DNA of 64,000 nt, taken from the NCBI RefSeq assembly GCF_910592395.1, contig NC_088324.1:11558953-11622952 (forward strand), in the 5' to 3' direction. Positions 50,188 to 61,598 of the stretch are shown here, piece after piece. Within the stretch, counting starts at the first letter, position 1. Each line of letters opens with the position of its first letter. Source of the stretch: Lineus longissimus (taxonomy: Eukaryota > Nemertea > Pilidiophora > Heteronemertea > Lineidae). The notes beneath the pieces are model-generated. The model saw only the letters and a list, made by a program, of their open reading frames with translations, was not told the DNA's origin and did not search any database. The position numbers were made by a program, and so were the translations under genes.

Positions 50188-50854
50188 CTGAAGTAAACAG
50201 AAATGTATGAGTGGAGAATAATGAATGCAGTGACCGCAAGCTGTATTTGTAGTGGCATTTATCGAATCAATAATGCGTAGGGATATGTGTGTAGGTAAGT
50301 GTACAATAAGCTCGTATTACAAATGCCAAAAAATTCACTGAAACCAAGATGGTGGTACAGTCTGATGACTTTGGTACAAGTGCACCGGTCACCAACAGGT
50401 ACATAACAGTACGTACATTCATGACATTGTACAAGTAGGCCAACATTGTACTGACTCTGACTGCCCATCGAGTACCAAACCTGCACAGCCACAGGCATCT
50501 CATATGTTCCCCAATTGATGTACGAAACAACAGGGTGTACAACTGCGATATCTGTCATGCATGCAAGTTTGCTGTCTCAATAGTCATAATAGGGCATATA
50601 GATCAGTAGATGAAAGGATCATTCAAATGTACAGGGGTAGGCCCAGCCTATCCCCTATGTACACAAAATGTACAGGGAAGATAGGATGAACATTTTAAAA
50701 ATCGATTTTCATCAAAAAATACATACGAATATGATATTTTGCTGGTCTCCAGATATTGGCATGGTTGGTAGATATATTCTGCCTTCTGATCAGAATATTT
50801 TGATAAGTAATCGAGTCGTTAGAATAGCAAAAATTAGCTTTTTAAAACTTTTAC

Positions 50855-50886
50855 TGGGACGTCGTGTTCGCGATGGGCGCAGACAT
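50855..50886 (-). other. Possible first coding exon of XAB2 (unproven)
   Basis: An ATG at 50886 opens MSAPIANTTS and runs to a GTAAAA donor at 50854, 100 bp downstream of the TCTCGCGAGA motif. Its phase (2) does not match the next known exon (phase 0), so a small extra exon would be needed. Kept only as a lead for the missing N-terminus. Confidence 0.2.
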
Positions 50887-50985
50887 CTTGTTTGGAGAAG
50901 TTCAATTTTCAAAGGGGTGTTGAGTAAACAGTATTAACATCACCCCCTGAATAACTTTTGAATGGAATCAACCACAATTAAAATG

Positions 50986-50995
50986 TCTCGCGAGA
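50986..50995. promoter_or_regulatory. TCTCGCGAGA core-promoter palindrome
   Basis: A perfect copy of the CGCG element found at many housekeeping, often bidirectional, promoters. It sits in a small CpG-rich patch (CGCGAG, TTTTCGCGCG) upstream of XAB2 in the minus-strand sense. It is probably the XAB2 promoter. Confidence 0.5.
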
Positions 50996-51426
50996 AAATG
51001 CGTTTTCGCGCGAAGTCAACAGGAAACCAACAACCGTCACACACAATTTGACATAAATTATTCACAAAGTACCATCTTTGGAGCTGGGTGATTTTTCAAG
51101 AAGATTGGTAAATATAATTACTATATCATGAGGTTTTAAATGTTGTATTTTTAGTGTTTTTAATGATTCCTGTACTTTTAGGGAGAAGTCTGAAGTTGAC
51201 ACAGAAAATCCAAAAGGCATCCAAATTTTCTAAGTCTAATGTAGTAATGAGTAATGTATTGTATTATGTTTTCCATTCCTCTGACTGTTAGCATTGCCAT
51301 TGGGCTGGCTCATACATAAGTCATAGCCATCTCTTCATTTCATTCAGTCCAGCCACCATGCTGCTGTGGCAATGTATGTGATACGGGCAGTTTACATACA
51401 ATGAATACAATTGTCAATGCCTTTTC

Positions 51427-51890
51427 CGACAAACAGCGACAGAGACTACGAACGGCCAAAGTAACAAAACAAATCATAAAATGCGCCCACAGAGTCGCAG
51501 AACACATCACAGTCAGGAGGCTTAAGCAAACTTTGGACAATGCCACTGTGACTTCTTGTTCCAGGTGAAACTGAAACGCATCTTTGAAATCGTCCTCAAG
51601 ATTGATGAGGTTATGACGATGTTGCACGTCCTAAAAGTTGCCACAACGCCATTGGACCTTTCCGACAAGAGACGAACCAGGTCCCAAACAAAACAAATTA
51701 TAAAATGGGCTCACGCAGAACACGTCAGGGTCAGAAGGCACAAAGCCTTAAGCCACTGCGTCCTTTTGTTCCAGGTGAACGCATGACTGGTCTGCACCCA
51801 AACAAGAGCTCTCTGCTTTGAAATCGTCGATGAGATGGATGAGGTTGTGACGATGTTGCATGTCCTAAAATTTGCCACAACGCCATAGAA
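51427..51890. repeat. Roughly 235-bp tandem duplication, two copies
   Basis: 51427-51650 and 51660-51890 align in two blocks: a block with CCGACAAA/G and AAACAAATYATAAAATG, then one with CTTTGAAATCGTC and ATGTTGCAYGTCCTAAAA. Divergence is about 15-20% by eye. The plus strand of the middle section is open (QIIKWAHAEHVRVRRHKA), and the upstream copy encodes a similar peptide (QIIKCAHRVAEHITVRRLK), but no family is recognised. Confidence 0.6.
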
Positions 51891-54533
51891 CAGTAGGCCT
51901 ATGGCTTTTGTGCAGAAGCCCTATTATTGATGGATTTGACAAAATTTGTTGCTCTTAAACCATGCAGTCATACTTTAACTGGACCTTTATAGCAGCTTAT
52001 GGCTTCATAAATTGAATGTCGGTCAGTGGGTAATGATATACTGTCCCATTGTGTACAGATGTTACTACAGGTGTTGCGCTTTTGTTTCCCACTGGCTGAT
52101 TTTTGAATGTGGTCTTTTGTCTGAAGAATATTTATCATTTCAAACTTGTTCCGAGTGTGCATAACATGCAGGTAGTCAGTGGAGGCAGTCATCCTTCTTC
52201 AGAAACCAGTAAGGCAATTCATTTAGTCCTCCAATGTATTTTGCCAGAAAAAGATCTGGAGGCTGGTTTGGGTAGGCCGTCCATGCACAATTGCTGTGCT
52301 CTGTCAGATCTCAATACGGTGTCATTCGATTCATTGTCATAAAACAACCATTCCCGGCATTGCTGCTAGAAATAGAATAAAATATCATTCCAGTGAGCAA
52401 ATTTATAGTGAAGTCTGATTTGTGAGTTAGTCAATATCTTCGGTGTACCAATCTTGGTTTGCAACATTTGCTAAGCAAAATTTTGTGGCTATGTTTATTA
52501 TTTTTTGAGGAATCTGTTGTGTAACCATGGTAACTTGTGAGACTGAGACTGGGCTAACAGTACATATTTTCGAGAAGCGTTCTGCTGCATGTAGGGCAGT
52601 AATGTTTCATGTTCACGTATCATTGGCACATTCTTGTTTTGGGAGGCGAAAATGTGTGTTCCTTTGATTAGTGTTGATTGGAGATGAGAGATTAGAGAAT
52701 CATGCTAACGCAAACCAGGACCTAGCCTTTGGGTTTAAGTACCTACAGTTTGCGGCACCTCTCCCAGGACCCCCTCCCGTTTTAGAAGGAGAAACAAGAC
52801 TGTTATGTAAAAAAATTTGTTCTAGAGTGATTATTCTGAGCCCATTCTTCTGTGATCACTCAGATCATTTAGTCCTCATCCTCATGACTTCGATCATTCA
52901 AACTGTAATCATTATACATGTAGTTTATGCGCTGTAACTATTGTATTGTTGGTCATTAGTCCCTTATCAGTAATCGTCTAAAGGGCGCCCCCTCTCCCCC
53001 CGTAGAAGTCATACAAAACCAGCAATGAGCTTGTCCTTGACTGAATTGATATCACCTCCCCGAGTCCAAGACCTTCGCCTCCTGCTCTCACAGCAGTGTA
53101 TCGTCTGTTGCTCCTATGGTACCATTCACTCGACTTGTTCACCAAATCCAAGGCAAGAGCCGACATACATCTACTAAATACAATCACACGGGCTATATTT
53201 ATCTGGATCTTGTCACCATGGTTACTGTATGATGCGATGGTTTAGGCACAGTACGGAGACAGTCTCGGGATGCTGTGGTAACGTATTCTGTATTGGCGGA
53301 TTTCCCAGTCACCTCGAGACGTTTTCACAAATTGATTTATCAGGCAAAATTGCATTTGAGGTTTATGTGATAGTCTGATATTGTTTTCCATTCGCTGTAT
53401 TGACCTGTTTCTCTGGCGTTATGGGATTGATGCTTGAGGTGGCTTGGTGCAGACATAGTCTGTCTCATGCGGAGGGTGTGTGATTCTGATACCTCTGATT
53501 GGTTTAAAGGATTTACCTCTGGGTCCTTGGAATAAAAAGGTAAACAATCCTTTTCCTTTACATTTGTACTAACTTTAGGGTCAACCATTCATTTCGGTAG
53601 ACCGATAATTTGGTCCAGTGTATCATGGTCATGACATTGTCATTTACGGTCGACGCCAACATAAGACAACATAATCTTCACTAATCACACTAGACCAGCC
53701 CTGAGTTGCAACCAGTACAACCACTTGCTACAGTACAATTGAGGGTAAGAAGTAATAGAATAAAAAGTAACTCTGGTAGACAAAAATTTGGATCAGAAGA
53801 GAAAAAACATAACACAGGAGCAAATGCCCTACAATTATTTAAGAATTGTGGACTAGCAGTTCCTTGGGATGTGGTGGTGAAGTTAGGAATGAATCTGCAC
53901 CTTGCTGTCAAGAAATTGGAGAACGCTGTGAGCATGCATCTTGTTCTTTCCCCTCCGAATTTTACCATCTGTTGCATACAAGTGGTGAATTCTTTCCACA
54001 TGCAAGTCAAACACAGTCGGTATTCGCTATGTCCCACACGTCTGTTGCCATGGTTACATAAACATCACCAAGAAGCATTACAATGTATCAGGCATGTTAT
54101 GGATGTTCGATGCCGTTTCTTCTATCTGTGCGACCTACCTCCGTACAAGCTTGCTACATGTGCCACGAGTATAAATTGAGGTCTGATCAGCGATCAAAAT
54201 AAAAGAAACAAGCTCTTCTCTATCTCGGCTTTGGATTGCGTGGACGTTGGTGAGATTACAAAATACTAGAAAGACTGAGGTATAATTTATAAAATACAGA
54301 CGAATACTCTCATTGGAGACTTGATAGAATCCATCAACAGTCAATTCCCATTAATAATACATCGATTGATGTGTTTTGAGACAAACTGTCTCTGATTGAG
54401 ACGCGTCTTTCGAACAATACCATTTTGATCAGAAGCATCGTAATATGTCAATAGTTTATAAGGTCTGACAGGCGTGATTGGCCACCTGAGATGACCCCTT
54501 GTCGATCCGGGGGAAGATAAGATCATCCAGCAG

Positions 54534-54693
54534 TCAATCAGATACAGTTAACTCATCGTCTGACGTCATTGAAGACGTGCGTGACAAAGTGATTGATACT
54601 GTCGGTTTCGAGTTTTTTTTCTTGGTGGATATTTCTTTAATATATGGCCTGGAGCTGAAAATATCTGTAGTGTAAACATCCCAATCAGCTTCT
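54534..54693 (-). CDS. Possible terminal exon, gene unknown
   Basis: After the acceptor TTTCTATTCAG the frame reads EADWDVYTTDIFSSRPYIKE, then a Lys-rich patch and a Ser/Asp/Glu tail ending ELTVSD and stop. The amino-acid pattern looks like a real C-terminus. An upstream partner in matching phase was not found: the segment at 55403-55274 ends in phase 1, while this frame needs phase 2. Confidence 0.3.
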
Positions 54694-55273
54694 CTGAATA
54701 GAAACATGTAAAAAATGTAATTAATGCACAGATGCATCTGATAATAAGAACTAGGATAATTAGATTTCATGCAAAAACTGAACTGAATCTCGTCAGAACA
54801 GGCAGAAATTCATTAGGTACGAAGCCAAGCACCAAGTGTCATGATGTGTTGGTACCACATTATTGCCATGCTGTTGTTTGGCAAACTTGGAGTTAACCCG
54901 TTGTGCCATTCCAATCCAACCCCAAATTGTCTTCTAATCCGACCATCTACCGGGAGTTACCAAATCTTTTTCACTTTCATCTCGACTCGGAACCTGAAAG
55001 TCATGAAGGCGTTATTCTATGGGGTTTTGTATTATACATATCATTCAGATCAGGAAGCTTCCAAATCATTTTCACTTTCATTTCAGAAATGTCTCTTACG
55101 TTGGTTTTATGCCGTGCATCCTCATTGTAATATTGTCACGATTTTGATGCAGTGGTAGTGATGATACATGTACATAGTGGTGGATACATTGATCATATTG
55201 GTGACTATTCAGTGTCGCCAGAAACGGTGAGGCTCATGCCCGAGATTAAACCTGAAAGCACTCTCTGGCTCAC

Positions 55274-55403
55274 CATCAGTCTTCTCTTTTATTTGCAGGT
55301 ATTTGATGAGTTGTTGGACCTTCACACACCCAGCATTGACATCATGACGTAAGCGACAAGACTCTCGTGATACTTCTTTTAAAAGGTAATATTCTTCTGT
55401 CAA
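55274..55403 (-). CDS. Possible internal exon, gene unknown
   Basis: The acceptor TTATTTGCTTGGCAG, 43 open codons with coiled-coil character (LTEEYYLLKEVSRESCRLRH, then VQQLIKYLQIKEK) and the donor GTGAGC are present. No family is recognised. The plus strand of the same segment also carries splice-like signals, so strand assignment is uncertain. Confidence 0.3.
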
Positions 55404-55946
55404 CTGCCAAGCAAATAACAATGAATATGATTGCCCTATCTCAAGTCAGAATTGTTGATAATGATTGATTGCTGCAGATAGTGGTCTCATGAAGATCCCT
55501 AATGATGAGTATTGTCTTACTTTTGCGTGAAACAGTACTGTTCATTAGGGACTTTGAACGACCCTCCCACATAATCATGAATTGTTCTTGGCTTCTTGTA
55601 ATGCCTGACGGTTACCATGGTCATTGTAGTGCCATGATTGAATGCAACATACTGTCCTGAACAAAGCATGGGAACAAATTAGTGTCTCTACTCAGTGTTC
55701 TCGGACATGAAAGCTCCATATTACTCATTTTGGATCAGGGCCATCATGTTCTGAATTTAGAAATGTTGACATGCAAGCTCAGGCAGTCTTTCTGTTTTTG
55801 GTGGAACGAAGTTGGCTGTCTGAGAGAGTTCTGCCATAGATGCACTGACTTTCCATCCTTTCTGTTCTTCATTGGAGGAGCAGATGTGCACAGCTCTTTT
55901 AATAATCGTTCTCTGTGTTGATTCACTTTCAGGTCAGCGCCACACG

Positions 55947-58900
55947 ATGGAAGGCAGTTGTATGGAACTAGCCTTGGAAGGAGAGCGGCTTTGCAAGGCG
56001 GGCGACTGCCGCCGAGGTGTACAGTTCTTCGAAGCAGCCGTACAGGTGGGCACAGACGACCTCAAGACACTCAGCGCCATTTATAGCCAGCTGGGAAATG
56101 CATACTTTTATCTCCAGGAATATGCAAAAGCTTTGGAGTTTCATAAACACGATTTAAACTTAGCCAGGTAAGTTGAGGTGAACAATGAACAGATATACTA
56201 TCCTCCTCCAATGCAGTGCCTTCCTCGCCTTAATTTCGCATGAATCTCACTTGGATCCCATCCTTAACTGCTCTTGGAAGACTGATCCATACCACCTGTC
56301 CCTCTTGAAGTAGCATTGCCATTGGCAAAACGGAGGTAATAGTTCAAGCCTTTCATCAATTCACACTTGCCTTGAAAAGGATCTTGCTCTCGCTGCACTT
56401 CCAAGATGAATAACATTGCGGTTTCCTCAGTCATGATTGGAATATGTATCTTTCAGGACTCTCGGTGATAAATTAGGAGAAGCCAAGGCCAGTGGGAACC
56501 TCGGGAACACATTCAAAGTTTTAGGGAAGTTTGATGAGGCGATAGCATGTTGCCAGCGCCACCTTGATGTGTCGAGAGAACTGGACGATAAGGTTGGTTG
56601 TTTGTGAATAATTCAGGCACTTGACCTATGACATTGCTTGCTGAAAAAAGGCGATCCAGCTCTATCTGTGAGGCAAAATTGATAGTAATTGAAAAAGCAG
56701 AGTTTCATGATCAGAAAAGGAACAAGGCAGACCAATTCTATCTTTTCAGTTGCTAAATCATCATAACAACGTTTGTCAATAATGTTTATGTCGAAATCTC
56801 CTGTGAAACTGAAGCATTTTCTGAACTCTTCCACATTCTTCGTACGTTTTACAGGTGGGGGAGGCAAGGGCGCTATACAACCTCGGAAATGTTTACCATG
56901 CCAAAGGAAAACATGCGGGGCGCAGTGCTCATCAAGACCCGGGGGAATTCCCACCAGAAGTCAAAGACTCATTACAGAAGGCAGCTGAATATTATGAGTA
57001 AGTTTGATCAAATCTAATCTTTAGGTTTCATTGTAGTATCGTTGATACGCCAAGTCATGAGGTTACGGTTACACAGAAACAAAGGCAAATGCGATCTGCC
57101 CTAGGATTTCTGTGGTATCAGTAGAATGTACATTCTCAAAACCCTTCTATAAAACATGCTACGCTTAGTTTTGCTATCGTCCCCTTTGTTGACAATCAAG
57201 GAAAAGTTGCATCAATACCAGACTATTACCATCGTATATGCTGTCATCCTGTTTATACTAGAAATCAGACTTTGTCTTCCCAATATGTAATTGTGTGGGT
57301 CTTCATTCCAGAGCCAATTTGGCCATTGTAAAGGAACTTGGAGATCGAGCGGCCCAGGGCCGGGCTTGTGGTAACCTAGGAAACACTCATTACCTCCTTG
57401 GGAACTTCAAACAAGCCATTACATACCATGAAGAGGTAAGTGATGGTGGAAACTTTTTGAGTCTTTTTGCTCCCAATTGTGGACACAAATCGAAGAAAAG
57501 AATCCAGATATTTGGCATCAGTGTTCATCTATTGACGAATAACCAGAAGGGAAGAGGTAATCAATGTGCTGTGATTTATTCTACTAAAACTAACCTGTTC
57601 TCTTGCTTCCAGAGATTAGCCATTGCAAAAGAATTTGGTGATAAAAGTGCTGAACGGCGAGCGTACAGCAATCTTGGTAATGCTCACATATTTCTAGGAG
57701 ATTTTGAATTAGCAGCAGACCATTACAAGTAAGTACTTCAAAACTATGGACTGTTTCATGAAACATTTATCTCTAAATGCCTTTTCAGATGGGTTCTGAA
57801 AAGTTAAACATTTGCCTTGGGGCTGTAATGCTAGTGAATAAGTCCAAACTTTGAATTAAGATTGGTGTTCAAACTCCTATATAATCTTGATTTTCTCTAT
57901 TTCAGACGTACGTTACAAATTGCCAAACAACTCGGTGATAAAGCGCTCGAGGCTCAAGCGTGCTACAGCCTTGGGAACACATACACATTATTACGAGATT
58001 ACGACCGTGCGATCGAATATCATACGAGACATTTGATGATCGCCCAGGATCTAAGCGACCGGGTCGGTGAGGGTCGGGCGTGCTGGAGTCTAGGCAATGC
58101 TCACACGGCGCTCGGTAATCATGAGAAGGCGTTGTATTATGCCACTCGCCATCTAGATATTTCAAAAGAGGTAGGTTTTTGCATTATTTTTTCTCCATTT
58201 CTTCATGACTTTCCCAACTCAAGTGGAACACTTTCACTGTGCCACTACATCTCCCCCTCGCACTCTTAGTCAGGAAAAAAAGCAATCATAAACCTCTGGT
58301 TCTCTTTGACCTTTAGATGCAGACATGCCCAAGCAACTCGATATAATTTCTCTATTTTATTTTAGATTGGAGATCATACCGGCCAGGCGACAGCGCAAAT
58401 GAATCTCGCTGATCTGAGGACTGTCCTAGGAATTCATGCAAGTTCGAAATCTATTGATGAAAATGCTGAAAACATTAGGTATGTCCAAGTCATGTGGTGT
58501 GGCATTAAAGCTCATATAAAATGCTTTCAATTCAGCAAGTGACCCTCAATTTCACATCGGTTGTGAATATGTTGCACTCATGGCACCTCCCCTCCCCCAC
58601 AAGGGCCTTTTTCCTTTATTATTATTCTCTTTCATTTCAGCCTCAATACGACAGACCGTAGCAGTATTGCTTCCACCACTACAGATTCAGATGAAACAGG
58701 TAAGTGCCAAACGTCAAGCCTAAAGCTGAACATTTTGAAAAGTTTTGGAAAGGATATTTCCTTATTGTTTGGAATAAAATGTAAAACTTTTTGGTCCACC
58801 CTGTGTACATAGTGTACCGACTTGACGTCTGGAAGTTAGACAGATACTATAAAGGTGTCGATAAGGCAATTTCTTCGCACTTGGTAGATCTAGACGATAA

Positions 58901-61598
58901 ATCTATCCAATATCTATTAGCGGGTATTGATTTAACGATGGTGAAGGAAGCTGGGATTGATCGCAGCCCATTAGTGTCCGATCAATATTTGAACACATTT
59001 GCGGTATTGCCGGACACTTTTTTGCCAGAGTCATTCTTATGGTCTGTTGCACAGGGAATTTGGGGTTGTATATTATCAGAGTCATGCATGGCTTTGGTAC
59101 TTAGGATAAAAACAATAATATCCATTTATGTGTAACACACAGCTGCAGTCATTCAAAAGTTCTAATCATGGATTCTGTACTGAACTTGGAAACTGCTAAC
59201 CGCCAAAGTTATTTTTGCATGGAAGGCGTAGATTCAAAAGAGTTCAACTTTGAGTTTTCTCCATTAGTAATTGCATCATATCAAACCATGGCCAAAATTT
59301 GTTATTTCAGGTCTGAAAATCCCGCGTGCACGGCGGCGGAGTATGGAAAATATGGAATTGATGAGTCTGACACCTGACAAGGTTAGTGCCGCTTACGAAA
59401 TTTGTGTCTGGTTTCTCGTTTGAGGGGTTAAAATGATGGTCAATTAGTTAGGAATGCTTATGTGCCTTATCTATCTGGGTCTATTACCATTTGCTAACTT
59501 GTTTGTAATTGAGTAAATGTAAACAAAATATTGAACCAATTAGTCATTTATATCAAGATAATTGGTTTATTGCTGGTCAGATGATTGGGGTCTTCCTGGG
59601 AAAGTCTAGGCCAAAGAAATTATTGTTTCTTATCAGCTCACATAAAAAAAGCAATGGTTTAATCTTTTTTCTCAAAAATATCAAGAGTAAAAACCATAAA
59701 CAATCAAAATCCACTGAGCCCAAAGCATCCTGAAGAATCTGACAATCAAAGTATCAGAGTAGTTTTGTCATTACCATATATGACAATAAACAACCAATTC
59801 ATCTGTATCGACCTAATTTTACCCTGGGTACTTGGAACTTCAATTGACGACATTGTATTGGTCTCAGAGTGCGGCTTGGATCTCTGAATCATGCACCTAC
59901 TCCAGGATTTCCGATATAAATTTGGACATCGTGGATATTTCGATTGATAGGTATTGGTTATTTTTTCTCATTCAGTTGTTGGGGCTCTCTTCTCTGATAC
60001 AAACCTCGTATTCGCTTGACTTAGCTATGACATATTGCTTTTTGCGTGAGCACACAGCTTTTCGATTTAAACCCTCTGTGGTCAGTACATTCATTGTTGA
60101 AATGATGTTTCATGTCCAGCAGAGAGTTTTATAAAGCTTGGATAATGAGATAGGTCTAAATAGATGTTGTTTTGAATGTTGACACAATCATCTCCAACCA
60201 AAATCCCAGGATTTTCTTTCGAAATTTCAAACCTGGAGGGGTATTTTACAGGTATCAGTGTATTCCAATGAAACTTTGGACTCACATTTTATCTTAATTT
60301 CTCACATTTCCAGCTTGAACAACAAGAGAAAGCGAAGGGCGCGAACGGTGCCAGGCCAAAGGTCAGAGTTCAAAAGGCAGCGACAGTATCGTCTGATCTG
60401 AGCGGGTCAGGATTACACAAATACCCGTTACAACGACAGCGGCCGGTATCAACGTCAGACATGCCCATTCTAACAGCACAGGCAACAAAGGTTAGTTCTC
60501 ACCAATCATTATCAGCAATCAGTGCAACAACCTCCCTGCCTCATCTCACGCAGACAGTGGGGATCGTAACAGGTGACCTCATGGCCGCTAGGTCATAGAA
60601 CCGAGCAGGGTTCTTACACCATAGGTCCTTGAAGCTTTAATTTAGTTTAATGGAGTTAACAATTATATCACAATGTCGCAATTTCAGAAAGTGAACCCGG
60701 ATGAAGATGGATTCTTTGAATTGATCACCAAGTTCCAGAGCAGACGCATGGAGGATCAGCGATGTTCAATGCGATTGTTACAACACCAGAACTCAGTTGG
60801 CAACTCAGTCGGTCTCCCAAAACCTGCTCCCAAACCAGAAGTAGGAAAAGGTATGGCCTCAAACTACTAGGGCAATTTCTGTGTTCTCCTCTTTGTATCA
60901 GTTAGTCCATCAGTTGTAAGCATTGGAACAACCTGTCTGTCGATGGTGAATGAAGAATGAGGACAATTTGAAGTCATTCTATGTGATATACCTGTCCATT
61001 TTCAGCCACAACCAAACATAAAGAAGAGTTCCTCGACATGGTGGCCGGCCTCCAGAGTCAGAGAATGAACGACCAGCGAGCAAATCTGCCACAGTTCCCG
61101 GGGCTCCATCAAAGCCAGGCTGTCAGGGAATTATTACAGAAACAGGGAACAATACCCGATGACTCCTTCTTTGAGATGCTGATGCGGTGTCAGGTACATC
61201 TGAAAAAAAATAATTTGATCCAAATCTGTTTTCATTTATGACTCTTCAGCCCGAATTTGGTATGATGTTATCATCATCTGCTGGTAAGGCAACGGCTAAC
61301 ATGTTTTTACTCCAAGTGGACAAGTCTGGTCTAATGACAAAATGATACTTATGTTGTTATTGACGTCACAACTATCATTTTTGATTTCCACTTTCAGGGA
61401 TCAAGAATAGAAGAACAACGTAGTGCCTTGCCCCCGGAGAATAAAAAGATGGCGCCGACCGTTCCCGACGAGGATTTCTTTAGTTTAATTCAACGCGTCC
61501 AATCAAGTCGCTTGGAAGAACAACGGACTGAGTTGCCGCTGAACGCGCCAAAAAACCTTAAGGCAAAACCAGGCAGTAGTCGGAAGAAAAAGAAATGA
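55947..61598 (+). CDS. GPSM2: G-protein-signalling modulator (LGN/AGS3/Pins orthologue)
   Basis: An adaptor that holds G-alpha(i)-GDP through C-terminal GoLoco motifs and binds Inscuteable or NuMA through N-terminal TPRs, orienting the mitotic spindle at the cell cortex. Thirteen coding exons join in phase: 55947-56167, 56457-56592, 56855-56997, 57312-57435, 57613-57728, 57906-58170, 58366-58478, 58641-58699, 59311-59381, 60314-60490, 60688-60850, 61006-61193, 61398-61598. The product has 658 residues (human GPSM2 has 684). TPRs cover about residues 10-350 (ALEGERLCKAGDC, LKTLSAIYSQLGNAYFYL, GRACWSLGNAHTALGNHEKA). The linker keeps RRRSMENMELMSLTPDK. Four GoLoco motifs follow near residues 480-500, 535-554, 581-600 and 616-635, each ending in EDQR, NDQR or EEQR. 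The ATG used matches the MEASCLELALEGE start region of vertebrate proteins; the frame is open back to the acceptor at 55932, so an extra N-terminal exon is possible. The C-terminus is Lys-rich. Confidence 0.97.

Larger units (their letters stand above)
50996..55932. other. Intergenic DNA between XAB2 and GPSM2, with uncertain exons
   Basis: Apart from the 235-bp duplication and two possible minus-strand exons (54.5 and 55.3 kb), no gene is supported. A 157-codon plus-strand frame at 53706-54179 has no ATG start and no recognised domain; a 115-codon frame overlaps it on the other strand. An acceptor-like TTTATTTGCAG and donor GTAAGC around 55300-55346 could be a non-coding first exon of GPSM2. 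Confidence 0.45.

Noticed and set aside
53706-54179. 157-codon plus-strand frame
   Set aside because: It starts at TTG without splice support, has a competing 115-codon frame on the other strand, and no recognised domain.
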